From NCBI RefSeq assembly GCF_030848805.1, contig NC_092360.1:24159701-24223700 (forward strand): a DNA stretch of 64,000 nucleotides. Direction: 5' to 3'. The stretch is from Temnothorax longispinosus (lineage: Eukaryota; Arthropoda; Insecta; Hymenoptera; Formicidae). Shown one piece after another: positions 13,060 through 25,924 of this stretch. The notes beneath the pieces are model-generated. The model worked only from the letters and a program-made list of their open reading frames with translations, did not search any database and was not told the origin of the DNA. The position numbers and the translations under genes are program-made. Within the stretch, counting starts at the first letter, position 1, and the number at the start of each line of letters is the position of its first letter.

Positions 13060-14302
13060 CTACGACGTGCCGTGCGTAAACGGAGCTTAACCGCATCGCG
13101 CAGGGTGATGGAGGAGAAGGAGGATGAGGAAGGAAGGAAGAAGGAAAACGGGGTGCGCGAGATCGGGTGAATCGAAGGAGGAGGAGGAGGAGAAAGAGAA
13201 GGCAGAGGAGGAGGGTGTGGAAGTCTCGAAGAGGCGAAACTTGCAAAAGTACATCGCGGCTCAAGAAGCCGGAAGTAATCGCGCGAGTTCCGTGCGCCGC
13301 GAGATCCGCGTTATCGTCGAGCGATTTCACGGCGTTTAGTGGTTGGCGATCCGTTGTTCCGCGCGACGCGTCGGATTAACAATAAGAAGAAGCGAATTAA
13401 CGTGCCGCCCGTTGTAACAACCCCGAGAAATGCATAACGGCAAGGTGAGATTCGCTCTCGTAAGATTTGACGTGCACTTTATATCGCGCAAAACCTTTCG
13501 CCAAGTCGATTTGCGTCATTATTCTTCGAGCACGATCCTTCCGATTTTTCATCTTGTGTGCCCATTTTCTTGAAATAAACATTTAACAAGACTAATTCGG
13601 ATGGTATTTCTTACTTTAGCTGGAAACTTACTTGTTAACGAAATACGAACTCGAAAGAACGAAATGAAAGGTTTATTAAGATTGCTTGGCAAATCTAGCA
13701 AAGTTAAATAAAGTGGAAGTATTTATTTTAATAAAATATTTAACAAAATTTGATTTATATACGAAGAATTGTAAACTAATATTTAATTAAATTGTGCGTA
13801 AGAAGATTTTAACAAAAGAAAATAAAATAGGAAGAAAGAAAAAACCGCCGATTCGCAAAGAAGATTTGGCTTTCCGTCGGATCTGCGTCGAAGCAAAACT
13901 AAGAAAAGATCGTAGACAGAAACCCCGAGGGAAGAGAGAGGGATATGGTGGTAACTGCTGGAAATGGGGAGGGAATGTTACAAATGAATCGCGTAATAAT
14001 CCTTATAGCTGTTCTCCACTGCTTCCCCACCGTCGTGTTCTCTTCATCTGCCTCCCTCCTCCCTCTCACTCTCTATAGGAGCTGCTTATGTATTCCGGTG
14101 TACGGATGGTTGCACCGCCGCTAATGGAGTTTCCAATATTTTCCTTTCTGCATCGCCCGCGCTCCTCTTTGCTTGGTTTCACGCGCTTTCTCTGTGGATC
14201 TCGTCCGCGTCCGTTCGTTTGATCGAGTCTCGAACTTCTTCCCGCGTGTTCGCCTCCGCATTTGTTCGGTTAATCCGTGGAATTAGCATTGCTGTTGTTT
14301 AA

Positions 14303-14516
14303 CCCTTTGATGTACTCTCTTGGGGGTCAAAATCAGCCTGTACGCCTCATATAATTCTGTCATCGTTCATCTTTAGGGATATTGCCTTACTGAGTGTTAC
14401 ATTAACATACATTAACATCAGAATATTCAGTGAAATTGCAAATATTTGATTATTATTTTATAAAGATTACATTGTGTATTAAATATAAAGTAAAAATTGG
14501 ACTGTGCATCAAAGAG
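14303..14516. mobile_element. piggyBac-like MITE candidate (TTAA flanks)
   Basis: A 214-bp segment flanked on both sides by TTAA (14299-14302 and 14517-14520). Its ends are inverted: CCCTTTGATGTAC at the left, and GTGCATCAAAGAG at the right, which reads CTCTTTGATGCAC on the other strand. A TTAA duplication is the hallmark of piggyBac-type elements. There is no coding capacity, so it would be a non-autonomous derivative. The word TTAACCCTTTGA also occurs alone near 15383. Confidence 0.5.
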
Positions 14517-15993
14517 TTAATTAAAACGTTGGAAATAGAAGTCATTATGTTCATACAGTTTTTTATTCGTGTATAATTTTCATTTGCTTCCATGTTTGCT
14601 AATCACAATTTAAGTAGTATATCGAGTTCTTGATGCAACCCAATAATTAGTAAGTTAATGCAAGTTAATTATTAATTAGTAAATAAAGTATAAAACTTTC
14701 TCAAATTTGAAAATATCATTATTCTTATTTCCGTTCAATTTTTAATGACATATAATTTACATGAAAGAAAGTAGAATTTATTTAACACTTTAAAGTGTTA
14801 CACTTCGAAGTGTCGTTCATGATGTAATGATGTATAAATATCGTTCATGATTCAGCTATTATTTTACAACCATTTAGCGAATTCCAATGATTCTCATCAG
14901 TAGTGTATTAGACATTATTTACAATATATTACGATATATCCTGCAAAATCAAAAAGGCAACGTTATTTATACAAATAATTCATGAAAATAGATATCGTTA
15001 AATATTGTTAAAGAGGGGATAATGCCATTGTCACGTTGTTATATCGATGCTGTATCGGTCAACGGGTCGAACGACTGGTGGGCGTATTAAATCGGTGCAT
15101 ATGCAAATGAGTGTACGTCGGACACGCGTGCAAACCCTTCGCGTTCACGTACCACTGGCTACCGGTGTCTATATCTCGCACACGCTCGCTAGCATTACTC
15201 GTGGTACGCTCGGTACCGCCAGCACGGTCCATATTCCACCGCTTAGCCTTTAATCCAGCCCGGGGTCGACACCTCGTTTCTTTCCGGCCATTTAACACGG
15301 TTGGAGAGCGCTTGTTCTGCCCGGAACTCGTCCACCGCTGCTCCTCGCGCGGTAAGCGCGTCATCGACGAGCCGGTGAATGTGTTAACCCTTTGAATACG
15401 ACTTTACACGACCGTTGTCACGGTCCTATATCGAATTATTCGACGCTGTTAATCGCGACGGCGTCGGCTGACTAAATTGACATGATGGTTCACCTGCACC
15501 GCTCGCTCCATTAACTTGGAACATCACAATAATTTTCAATCGTGTTGTTATATTTTGAGGTTTATTACTCGTGCTCAGGGCGCTTCTCCACCTCTATGAC
15601 GACTATAACATTTACCTGAGAGTTACAATAATATGAATATATGAGTACTTTACTTACATCATTCAAGACGTTTATATTTTTTAGGCAAATGTCAAAATCA
15701 CTTCGGTATAGTCGAAGTTGATATGTTCTGCGCTGTTTCTCCCTCGCGAATAATATAATGTTCGTTGTCACGCAACATTTAGCGTCCCGGTCGGAAGACA
15801 GCACAAATCCCTCGGTATAGGTATAATCCGCGAGATACATTTCCAACAAGTACGCGTTCGAAAGTTCGGCGCATATTCGGCTTTAAGGGACGGAGAATCC
15901 AATAAATTTGCTCGTAGGATTAGGCACTAGGTCGAAGCGGATTATACCCCTTATTCCTATCCGCTCTCGAGCAATACGATAGCAATTTCGCAG

Positions 15994-16019
15994 CGAGAGA
16001 GAGAGAGAGAGAGAGAGAG
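15994..16019. repeat. (GA)n microsatellite
   Basis: Short GA dinucleotide tract of about 26 bp in non-coding sequence. Confidence 0.85.
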
Positions 16020-19000
16020 CCCTCTTTTACCCCTCGCTGTGCTCTTATACAAACGTGTCCTGAAACATCGAGAATTCCTCGAAAATAATTTATCTCGCAA
16101 TCCTTTTCAAGTTTATTTGCAACAATATCAGCAAGATACCGTGATTTTTATCGGGTTTCTCGATCAACAAATTTTGTTTTCTCTCAACTTAACGATTTAA
16201 CTGTAGTTAAAGTAAAATGATAATAATTAGCACGCTTAGATGTATCGGTATTCCTGGAGCAACGTAGTCATATTGTAGTGATTTAATTATTCTCAGTTAA
16301 AAAGTGTATTGTTTGAACTATTAAAGTATTAGCAAAATATGATTAATCGGATAGCCATGTTGAGAAATTTGTCGTTTGCGTCACAGTTTTGTTTAGTTTA
16401 TGCGCTGTCATCGATTCCGACGAGTACGTATTCTCGGCTTGTGCATCCTATACCTTCTATACTTCTTCCTTGTGTCTTTTTAGGTCCCACCATTCCCGCC
16501 CCCCTCGCGCCATTTTTACGACATCTGGATGGCCGTTGCTAACGCATCATGGCCGGCCATTGTCGCCGACTGGCTTTTCTAGTCGGGTTAAAAACGATAA
16601 TCGTCATCCCCGAAGGGTGCGAGGTGTCACCCCGAAACGGGTGGTGCCCCGATCTGTTCTCTTCTGCCTTCGCGTGCACCGCGCACCTATGGCATCACAC
16701 GCATAAGCGAGGGGAAGCGCGGCGTTAACCATGGGGTGGAATAGAAACGCTAATAAAAATGCGTGGAAAAAAAAGGGCGGCCGCGGTCGGCATTACGCGT
16801 TATTAGCCGGGCCCCTAATAATAATGGCCGTCAGACTTTCCGCGCCGACGTTGACTCTTATTCGCCTGAACGAGCATCGCGCGCGCGTAACATCTGTATC
16901 ATCGCTGCCATTCTGACGCCATTCGACGCGGAGTGCATCTGGTCTCTTCCATCCGAGGCCCGAGGCTTCCCTCCCTCTACGTGCCCCTCCGCTCTCATGC
17001 CTTCAGCCTTAGCACCAAGCTCGACATTTAGTCAAACTACCAGATTCGCTTTGTCATGCACCTTCTACGCAAGGCGAACTTGAAGGACTGTGTGATGTGT
17101 AGATCTGTGGTCGATAACTTGAATTCTGAAGACTCATTTACATTAAGAGTGTATTCAAGAGTTTATGGAAAAAGTCAATAAGTAAAGAAATATTTGGAAA
17201 AAGAGCAACTTTATTGAAAATTGCGCTACGTAAACGTATATTACGACACAATATCAAATTTCAAAAAGAATTTATTCTTTTTATTAAATTTTGCAAAATC
17301 TATATAAAAAGAAAAGAACGAACGAATTTTCTGACCCATTCAATATTAAACATATATTTGGAAAGAGAAATTTCTTTCGGGAGATTCTTTGCTCGGCACA
17401 AAATAGTTCTTTTACACAACGGGTAGCATCGAAACGTGATTTAAGAATGAATTAATTCAAGGTGGGCAAGCGCGTTTACGCGCGTGTCGATCGTTCATCG
17501 ATGAACCTCGAGAGGCCGGGTCTCTCGTCGCACGAGCCGGAACTCTTTCGGATCAACGAAACGTGCCGCGTTAATCACGCCTCGGCGAAGCTCGCGTCTG
17601 AAAATTGGCCACTTTGCACTTGCCACTTCGCATTCGCCACTGTGTTCGCCCTCTGAAGAGGAGAGAACGTGCCTCTCTTCCGGTCTCGATCGGCACGATC
17701 GGTTGTGGCTCGGCACGCATGAGTGGACCGCGCGCGCCGTTTACCTACGCGTTCTCCATCGCGTAAGTGTTGCATTGTTTCCTCCGATCGTTGTCGAGAG
17801 TCGCGACCCTGCGACGCATGAATTTGACCCCGCAATAGTCCTCCCTATCAATAGTCGCAGGGGGGACGGCGGTAGTCCCGAAGTCAAGGGTCTTCCCTTG
17901 AGTGTTTTTCTTTCTTTCTTTTTTATTTTTTTTCTTTTTTTTTTATTTCTTTCGTTCGAGTGACTCTCGTGAAGTCAGGAGAGCACGTGGGTAACAGAAA
18001 CTTTCGAGAGAGGGAGAGAGAAAAAGAGAGTCTCTCTCGCCGTCCTTCCTTGTCTCGGTTTGTGACCGAAATCCATCCTCTCTCTTTCTCTTCGGGATCC
18101 TTTGTTTCTCCGCTCTTGTTATTCTTACTGACTGCGTTCGACGAGCCTATCCCCCGGCCCGATCGCGCGACGATTGAAAGTAAACTACCGATACGCTCGC
18201 CACAATACCGCGAGCTCGCAATAGCGCATTGTCGCGGCCGTACACGTTCGCGCGACAATGCCGTTCCCGCGCGGTCTTTAAAGCGTTTAGCTAAGTGCAC
18301 ACCGCCCCATTGTCGACTTTAATAAACGCCTCTTCTTTTGCCTGTCGATCGCCCATTCGATTCTACGAGTCGCGCGCGACTCTTCGATAATCCGGCGCAC
18401 TTTAACAATTGCAAATCAACCTCGATTTATAAAACTGGCGAATATTGTTTCGAACTACGTGAAATATGTGCTGTCTTTTAAAAAACTTCGAAAAGAGCGA
18501 TAGAGAGTAATACTTCTAACTAAAAGATAAAGCAGAAAGCATAAAATGGATCTCTCTCCCCCCTTCTCTCTCTCTCTCTTTCTCACTTTTATATTCCAGT
18601 TAACAATAATTATAATATTTTTTTAACAAATATATTTTATGATATTTGAATTATATAACGAATACTAAAATACGTGATTATAACAGTAAATGGATATGAA
18701 AAATTTTATGCATCTTTTAATTCGTGAAAACATTAATTTTTTATCAATCTTGATTTATTATTTTAAACTACTTGTATATATACATGTATTTTTAGTTCAT
18801 ACTACATATGTATAGATGTGAGCGTATAACAATTGCGAAAACGTTATTACAACAATCTCACGCGAAAGAGATAGGTATCGAAAGAATATCGAATGCATTG
18901 GTGACAACGTTGGTAGATTAAACCTCGAATAGTTCCGCCATCACGCTCGAACGCACGCCAGTCCCGGTTGGTGGATAATTCGTTGAAGGAAGATACGAAT

Positions 19001-22000
19001 GATCTGGTTGGGGCCAGAAACGGGGGAAAGAGGGGGGACGGGACACCGGGTGAGGAGAGGAAGAAGGGGCGAGAAACTGCCTGGCTGGCGTGGATTCCCC
19101 TCCATGGTAAAATGGTCCCGCGTGCCTTCCGAATGTTCTTTAATACGGAGATGAACTTTAGGAGGGTTCTTCTCTCTCTTCTTTCTGTCTCTCTCTCTCT
19201 CCCGTTTCTCTGTTTCTTTTCCTCTTTCTCCCTTTCTCTTTCCATCATTTATCGTAGCAGGTCGCGTAAACATATTTAGAGCCATGACACTTTTAGAATC
19301 TCCGAGATTTAGAGATTCGGTTCATTAAAAGGTACAAGCGGGTGATATGTCGCCGTCACTAAAGGGCCCGGGACGATAATTTATGTACGACCGCATCGAG
19401 CGATAGAAAGAGAAATGTAAATCACCAAATTATTTTCATCAAATAATAATTCGCGCGTGAATATATCCTTGGTGAATTTATGCGCTAACCGACTTATTTC
19501 AGACAGGACAATCTGATGTACAAGAATAAGAATAAGTATTGATTGATAGGTATTATACGAATAAAATTACTAAATTAATAAAATTACTCAATAACCTCCT
19601 AAATAATACACGCTAATTTGTAAGATTACCGTTAAATCATCAAAATCTCGAAATTACGAAAGATCTTTCTAAACAACTTGATACAGGGAAGTTTATTAAC
19701 AATTCAATTATAACATATTACATTATCAGGAACAGAGTGGTTCGGATCTATTATAAAAATGATACAGATAGTTTTGGTTGGCGGCTCGTGCTGTTCGGAG
19801 CCGATTTACTCCCTATACGCTTCCACGATAGGTTCTCCCCCTTAAACGCTCGAGTTCCGCGTCGGCGTTAAACTCGCGAGTAGGTACACCGTAGAAGCGA
19901 TGAGCAGCGCGGCGCGACTTTGGCCCCGTGATGTAAAGACGCAAGATCCAGCAACCGCGAAGGCCCGAAGTTGCTCCTCGAGTTCCGCAGGGTAGGGTGG
20001 AAGAAGGGTGGGACGGGAAGGGGAGGGGAAAGAGGGCTAAGGCGGTTTTAATTACCGCTTAAGACACCCTCGTAGCGTTAACCCCACGCCACAGTATAGA
20101 TACTGACGGAGGGCCGCCCCTAAGGATATCGTTTGCAGCGCACGGTTACGAAGGAGCAACTCAGGGCTGCCGGATGAGGAGGACACAGAAGACGAGGGGA
20201 ATTTTGGTGGAAGGGGGGAAGGAAGGCGAGGGCCCGGAGAACTTGTACGCCAACGTCGCACTCGATTCTCCTCGGTACGCCGGCGGGTGGAAGTTCGAGG
20301 CAACCTACCCTACCGAGCCGCGAGAACTTTGCCGCTACTAGCGTGGCCGTCTGCCAGCTATTTCCTCGAGCGAGTCACGTGAAGGAGGAAGACGGGGGGC
20401 GGGAGGCCTCGAGGAGCGGTTGTATCCCTGGGTTTTGCCGCTTATATGACGATTATTACGGACGTTTTCGTTACCTCCGAGTTCCGTGGGCGCTTCTAAT
20501 CTGATGTCATATATGGAAAACGTGATACGCTGTCCTACGATGACATCGGTAATCTTATCTTACACGATAACAGTTATCCGCGCAACTTCTCGACGTTACT
20601 CGTTATCGAGAGTAATGCGGAATAACGGCGTATCAAAGAACCAGCTATTCATATTGTAAATTTAATATTATCGGTATCTTCGCCGAAACTTCTTTGCAAT
20701 CTGTTATCACGAATACATTGCGATGATAAAGACATTTGAATCAGAATCCGATCAATCCACTCTTATTTCTTATCGGAAGGTATTTTCCGTGATATTTTTA
20801 ATCTACATAATAGGATTAGTTTAAAAAACTCGTCAAACAATTTGAATCCTAAAGAGTGGTACAAAATGATACGTCTACAAATTGTATAATAATCAGATTA
20901 AGCCGATGAACAAAAAGTAAACTAATTCTTTATCGCCAAACATACGTATAACATTACGCGAATATGAAATATATGTAAACGAATTATGATCTCTTGTTGC
21001 TAACTGTACCATATATACATGTAAAAATATATAGGACAAGATTGATTACACATAGAATACATAATGGGAGCCAATAACAGCAGCGTGTCATGTGTCACAT
21101 CGAGCCAGACTTTAACTGGAGTTTCTCCAGGCGGAGAGGAGGTAGTCGCGGAATGACAGTGGCGTATCTCGTGGGGGTGGCCGGCAACTGGCGTCGGGAC
21201 GCTCGTCGTCTTATCGGGCACCCCCTTGCCTATAGCTTCCTCCAACCCCCTTCCTCATCCTCTCCTCGTTCTATCCTGTGTGTCTCCTCACCGTCTCCTC
21301 CCCTCACCCCGCCGTCGTAGCGAGCCCGGTGACGCCTCGACGCGCTCACCCAGAAACCGACGATAAGGTTCACCCGGCGACGCCTGCCTATACCACCCGC
21401 TCGTCCACATACGCACATCGATACGTACACGCGAGCACACGTACACACGCAGATACGCGCGCTCCAGCGCACGTCGCACGTAGGGATTGATATAAGAAAG
21501 CCAGGAAGAGAGAGATGGGGGAGGGGTAAGCGCCGCGAAACCACAAATCGTGCGCCGCGTTATCACGCATGCTGACATCGATAATACATCGCCCATCTCC
21601 TTGTCGGGAAGGATTTCTGGAAGGCATTAACTTGCCCGGCAATATCACGAGATCTGGAAAAGATAATATGGCCTATTCTGCAACTATCCTGTAATTATTG
21701 ATTAATTCGAGGAAAATTTTTCGATAATTTCCGAAAATTTCTTCGAATTTCTTCGAGTGGGATTCTCGGCTATCAGCGAGAATTGCAACTTTTAATATTC
21801 GACATCAAATAACTGTAGTAGACAAACTTTAAAGTTCTGGAGATGTAAGGCTTGCACTTATAGTTAGTGTTTAAGTCAACGATAAATCTGTTCAATTCTA
21901 TTCCTCGAAACTTAATTCGTGAAAGAGGTTCTTAGCACGAAATTATTGCAACTATGTAAAACGATGACAGAAGACTCGAGATTGGCCGTAATAGCCGTTC

Positions 22001-22044
22001 ACGCGAAAGACGTTGATAATGGTGCACGATGCGTTTTATTACAG

Positions 22045-25000
22045 TAACCGAGCTTGAGGGTGGCGCGCACTCGGACGAGACGAACAGCGGGGGTGACAAC
22101 AGCAATGCCGGCAGCGTGTCGGGCGGCGCCGATGACGATCAGGCGCGTCTCCGCCTGAAGAGGAAACTGCAAAGGAATCGCACGAGCTTCAGCAACGAGC
22201 AGATCGACGCGCTCGAGAAGGAGTTCGAGAGGACGCACTACCCGGACGTGTTCGCCAGGGAAAGACTCGCCGGCAAGATCGGTCTACCGGAGGCGCGAAT
22301 ACAGGTGACTATTCAGCGCAGCGTTGCACAGTCTTGACCACAAAAGTGCTTAGAAACGGACATGTATGCACTCAGAACAAAAATATGCCAGCAACTAAAT
22401 TGAAGAGAAATAGAAACCGTAACTATATGTTGTTATGAAATTGCAGTGAGAAAAATAGATAAGTTGCATGAACTGAGGAAACAGTAACGTCAATCATTTG
22501 TAGTAAATATGATGAGCATGGTTATAAAAAAATTATAATATCAAATAAGTTTAATAAACAAAAAATATATTATTATTAAAGAAAATGTCATGGGCTATCA
22601 TTATTAAAGAAACATAGTAACGTTAATAATTTGTAATAAACAGGATGAGAACATAGTATAAAAAAGAAGTAATATATAAAATAAATTCACAAAAAACATA
22701 TTATTGATACGAAAAGTGTGTTGTGTAGAGTTATGGCATAACGGATGGTTCCAGAAAAATGTTGAAACGAAAGAATATATTTATCATAAGTTGCTATATG
22801 AAGTCTATATAATTATATATTGTAGTTATTCTACTATTTCACAGTTACATACAACTAATGAAATAATGTTAATATTTAACGACACATTTGTTGCCGTGAT
22901 TGTATTTTAACAATTCTCAGCACTCCACTTTTGTTCTCGTGGTTTGTAAACTGAATCGCTGACATTTAAAATTTTAGAGATATTATATATTACATTATAT
23001 TTGCTGGGGACTATACCTCTTCTGAGTGTAGTGTCAAGATTGTCGGATAAACGATAAGGATAGTACGACGATTTTCAAGAAAATTAACGACTAAAATTTA
23101 TCAAGTTATAATGAAGATCATATTCATTCAATGGTCTCCAGTGCATCATTAAAATATCATAGCTATGAATGTTATTATTAAACGATCATTAGGGTCTATT
23201 TATCATTACAGTCATAAATTACGCGAAGGTCTCGATTATCCTATTTGGATTTTAAATTAGTCATTGTTCCTGAATTGCAAAGCATGTTGAATTTTTTATA
23301 CACTTTATCAACGATTTATTTTCGCTATTTATTCTAATTCAGTGTGAAAATCCGCTGTATTTTTTCATTCTTAAAACGCTAATTGCAAGATTGCAACTTG
23401 TGATCATGGCTGTGTAAGAAGAGCGGTTGACAGCTTCTGAAAGAAAACGGTGTTTCTTATAATATATATAGGTAGCTGTAGTTTTATTATTCCAATTTAT
23501 TTATTTCTAACTATAATAATCGATATCTTATCGTTCTTATTGAAACCAGCGTCGACATTTGATTCTATATCATTTCACGCACATACATATATACAGGTCT
23601 ATATTATTTTATTACGAACACCAAGATCGAAAATCACGAAGATTGGTGACGTTTAATTAGCATATATTCGACATTATATATGATCAAGGGATTTTCGCAG
23701 GGGGTAAAGCGTGCGTTTTAGTGACGAACCGTTTTATCCACGACTGTCAGCCGATACGAAATTTATCCGTAGCCTAGCGATTGACCTGTATCTTCGTCTG
23801 TCTTCTCGTTCACTAACTCAGGTCTGGTTTTCGAATCGGCGGGCCAAGTGGCGGCGCGAGGAGAAATTGCGCACACAACGGAGGGATAATCCGCCACCGC
23901 CGCCGCAGCAGCAGCAACAACAGCAGCAACAGCAGCAGCAACACACTGCCGGCGTGAGTTTGGTGGGTGCTGGCCACCCGACGCCGCCGCCACCCTCGGG
24001 GATACTCGGGGGCCAGCCGCCTCCACAGGCACCACCCTCACCCCCCAGAATACATCACGGATTCGCGCCCACCGCTGTGTATCCCGGAATACCCAGTATG
24101 CCCGACTCGTACAGGTGAGAACGAAAAGGCACCAAGTTGATCAACTCTGTGAAAAAGCTAAGCTATGCGAAGTGCATGCTAATTGGTAATCCAGTGCTTG
24201 GCCGCGATTCGATCAGTTGTTTGATGATTAGTCTTACGAGTCCACTTTATTTAAAAACGTTCGCTTATTTAAAAGACTTATTGACGAAATCATCTCGCTG
24301 CGTGTTGCAGCCCAATGACGTCGATGCCGAGCTTCACGATGTCGGGCGCCAGCCAGCAGAATCAGCACACGACGAGCAGCATGTCCTCGCTGTCCGCCGG
24401 GAGCGGCATGAGCCCGATGGGCATGACCGTGGGCATGACCGTCGGACCGAGCCCGGGCGCGTGCCTCCAGCAACGGGACAACGGCTACTCGTGCGGGGTC
24501 GCGAGACCGCCGAGCTACGAGCCCCTTCACCTAGGGTACGGCGCCAGACCGACCTGCAGCCCCACGCAGCCCTACCACGCGGCGAGCCTCAATCAGTACA
24601 ATCAGAACGCCAGCTCGACCGGTGAGTGTCTACCGCACTCACTGCATTCGCTGCTTGCACTCTAGCCGATGGACTACTACTACGGCTACCATGGATAACA
24701 CGCTATCGAGCCCGCCGGTAATGGATTATACACGCTTCTGTCGCCCCTTCGTTCTCCCCCCAATGTGTCCCGTCCCCGATCGGACGGGGACATCCTCCGA
24801 TCGTCCTTCCTCCCCCTTTGCGCCTTATGAACATCCAGTACAAATGTGATCTAGCTTCATGTCCGTATATTACTCGCCTGCATCTCGCCTACATTAGCCG
24901 CCTGAATGTTTTTGTTTCTATTCGATAGCTAGCGGATTGTAGGTGTTAGTAGATCAATGTGGATTTCATGTTGGCGAGGCGTCGTGGCCGTCGTGCATGT

Positions 25001-25924
25001 CTTGCAAATCTATGCCATTGCTCAATCTGCCATTACTATCCCTCTCTATCTCATTCTTGTGTTACTACATCTTAATAACGATAAAATGATAAAATAATAA
25101 ATTCTAACAAATACGAAAAAAAACACATACAATATATGACACCTGCAAAAAAAACATTGAGATTTTTATAAAAATAATTTCGCTTTTTGTGCTATTATTT
25201 ATCTCTTAATCAGGAATGGTGAAATAATATTTTATCAGGTATGAAAAAAGTACAATACAAAAAAATGAATCGAGATTTTTATAAAAATACTCATGTGACT
25301 GTCATTCACTCTTCAATATATCCAGCGATTGGATCTATACTGTCCTAGTAAGCAAAATGATAACAGTCTGTCGGCAGATTGGCAACAGATTTGATCAAAA
25401 CGTGTCAGTAGACCGACATCAACTGCGTTCGCATTCAACTTATGTTCTGCCAGCAGTTTGCTAACATAATCAGACAGCAGATTGACAGCGGAAACCGCGC
25501 AGAGCCTGGGCAGTTTCTGCAAGCTCTGATCTTTGCCGCCAATCTGCTGTCTGATTATGTTAGCAGACTTTGTTATATTGACGTTCTGCCGACATCATGT
25601 TAATAACATATCAGAACCGGCATCAAATCTGTAGTCTTTCGGTCGACAAAATTTGTAGCAGATACTTGACAAGATCTGCTTTCGACAGGTTTGACTGTCT
25701 AGGATGTTAATAAACTATAATAAATCGGTTGCGAGATTAAATTTTCATTGAGAGGACTCGCATGTAATTCTTACGTGAAATGTTTCCACGTCTATGAAAT
25801 TAAACGGAATGTTATGGTTTCTCTTGCAGGTCTAATATCCCCTGGCGTGAGTGTGCCGATCGCGGTACCAGGTCAACCGGCACCCGACATGGCGGCGCAA
25901 TATTGGTCACCGAGGCTGCAGTGA
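22045..25924 (+). CDS. Pax6: Pax6 / eyeless transcription factor, 3' part (homeodomain to C-terminus)
   Basis: Four coding exons: 22045-22304, 23822-24114, 24311-24621 and 25830-25924; the 5' end is missing. Exon 1 enters with split codon phase 1 and encodes an acidic Ser/Gly linker and most of a paired-class homeodomain (LKRKLQRNRTSFSNEQID, then LPEARIQ). The intron between RIQ and VWFSNRRAKWRREEKL is at the position used in other Pax6 genes as I recall. Serine follows WF at homeodomain position 50, as in Pax proteins. Exon 2 then gives 12 glutamines and a Pro-rich stretch; exon 3 is Ser/Met/Pro-rich. Exon 4 encodes GLISPGVSVPIAVPG…QYWSPRLQ, the conserved Pax6 C-terminus. Pax6 binds DNA in the nucleus and directs eye and head development. 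AGKIGLPEARIQ is like Drosophila eyeless, but toy and ey cannot be separated without the paired domain, which is not in the window. Confidence 0.93.
23906..23941 (+). repeat. CAG/CAA repeat (polyglutamine) in Pax6
   Basis: Twelve Gln codons mixing CAG and CAA directly after a poly-Pro run, just past the homeodomain. The CAA interruptions should make it fairly stable in length. Confidence 0.9.
25330..25710. repeat. Imperfect foldback element in Pax6 last intron
   Basis: The core arms 25460-25484 and 25540-25564 are perfect 25-bp reverse complements (GCTAACATAATCAGACAGCA…). Around them are looser inverted words such as CTGTCCTAG and CTGTCTAGG, and repeated CAGATTGG/CAGATTTG motifs, which suggests a larger decayed element of about 380 bp. 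Its outer limits are approximate. Confidence 0.6.

Larger units (their letters stand above)
6306..22044. other. Long non-coding stretch upstream of the Pax6 homeodomain exon
   Basis: I could not support any exon here. Open frames are in GC/CpG-rich patches (about 6400-7560, 7900-8560, 10750-11090, 12900-13380, 15050-15400, 16340-17080, 17460-18320, 18900-19280, 19780-20400, 21090-21660) that are open in several frames on both strands, which is a composition effect. Between the patches the sequence is AT-rich. I looked for the Pax paired domain (for example the NGCVSKILGRYYETGS region) and did not find it. The patches are candidates for enhancers of the adjacent developmental gene, by inference only. 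Confidence 0.5.

Noticed and set aside
23206..23660. Possible extra Pax6 exon in the homeodomain intron
   Set aside because: AT-rich, no acceptor/donor pair in phase, and the homeodomain is continuous across 22304/23822 without it.
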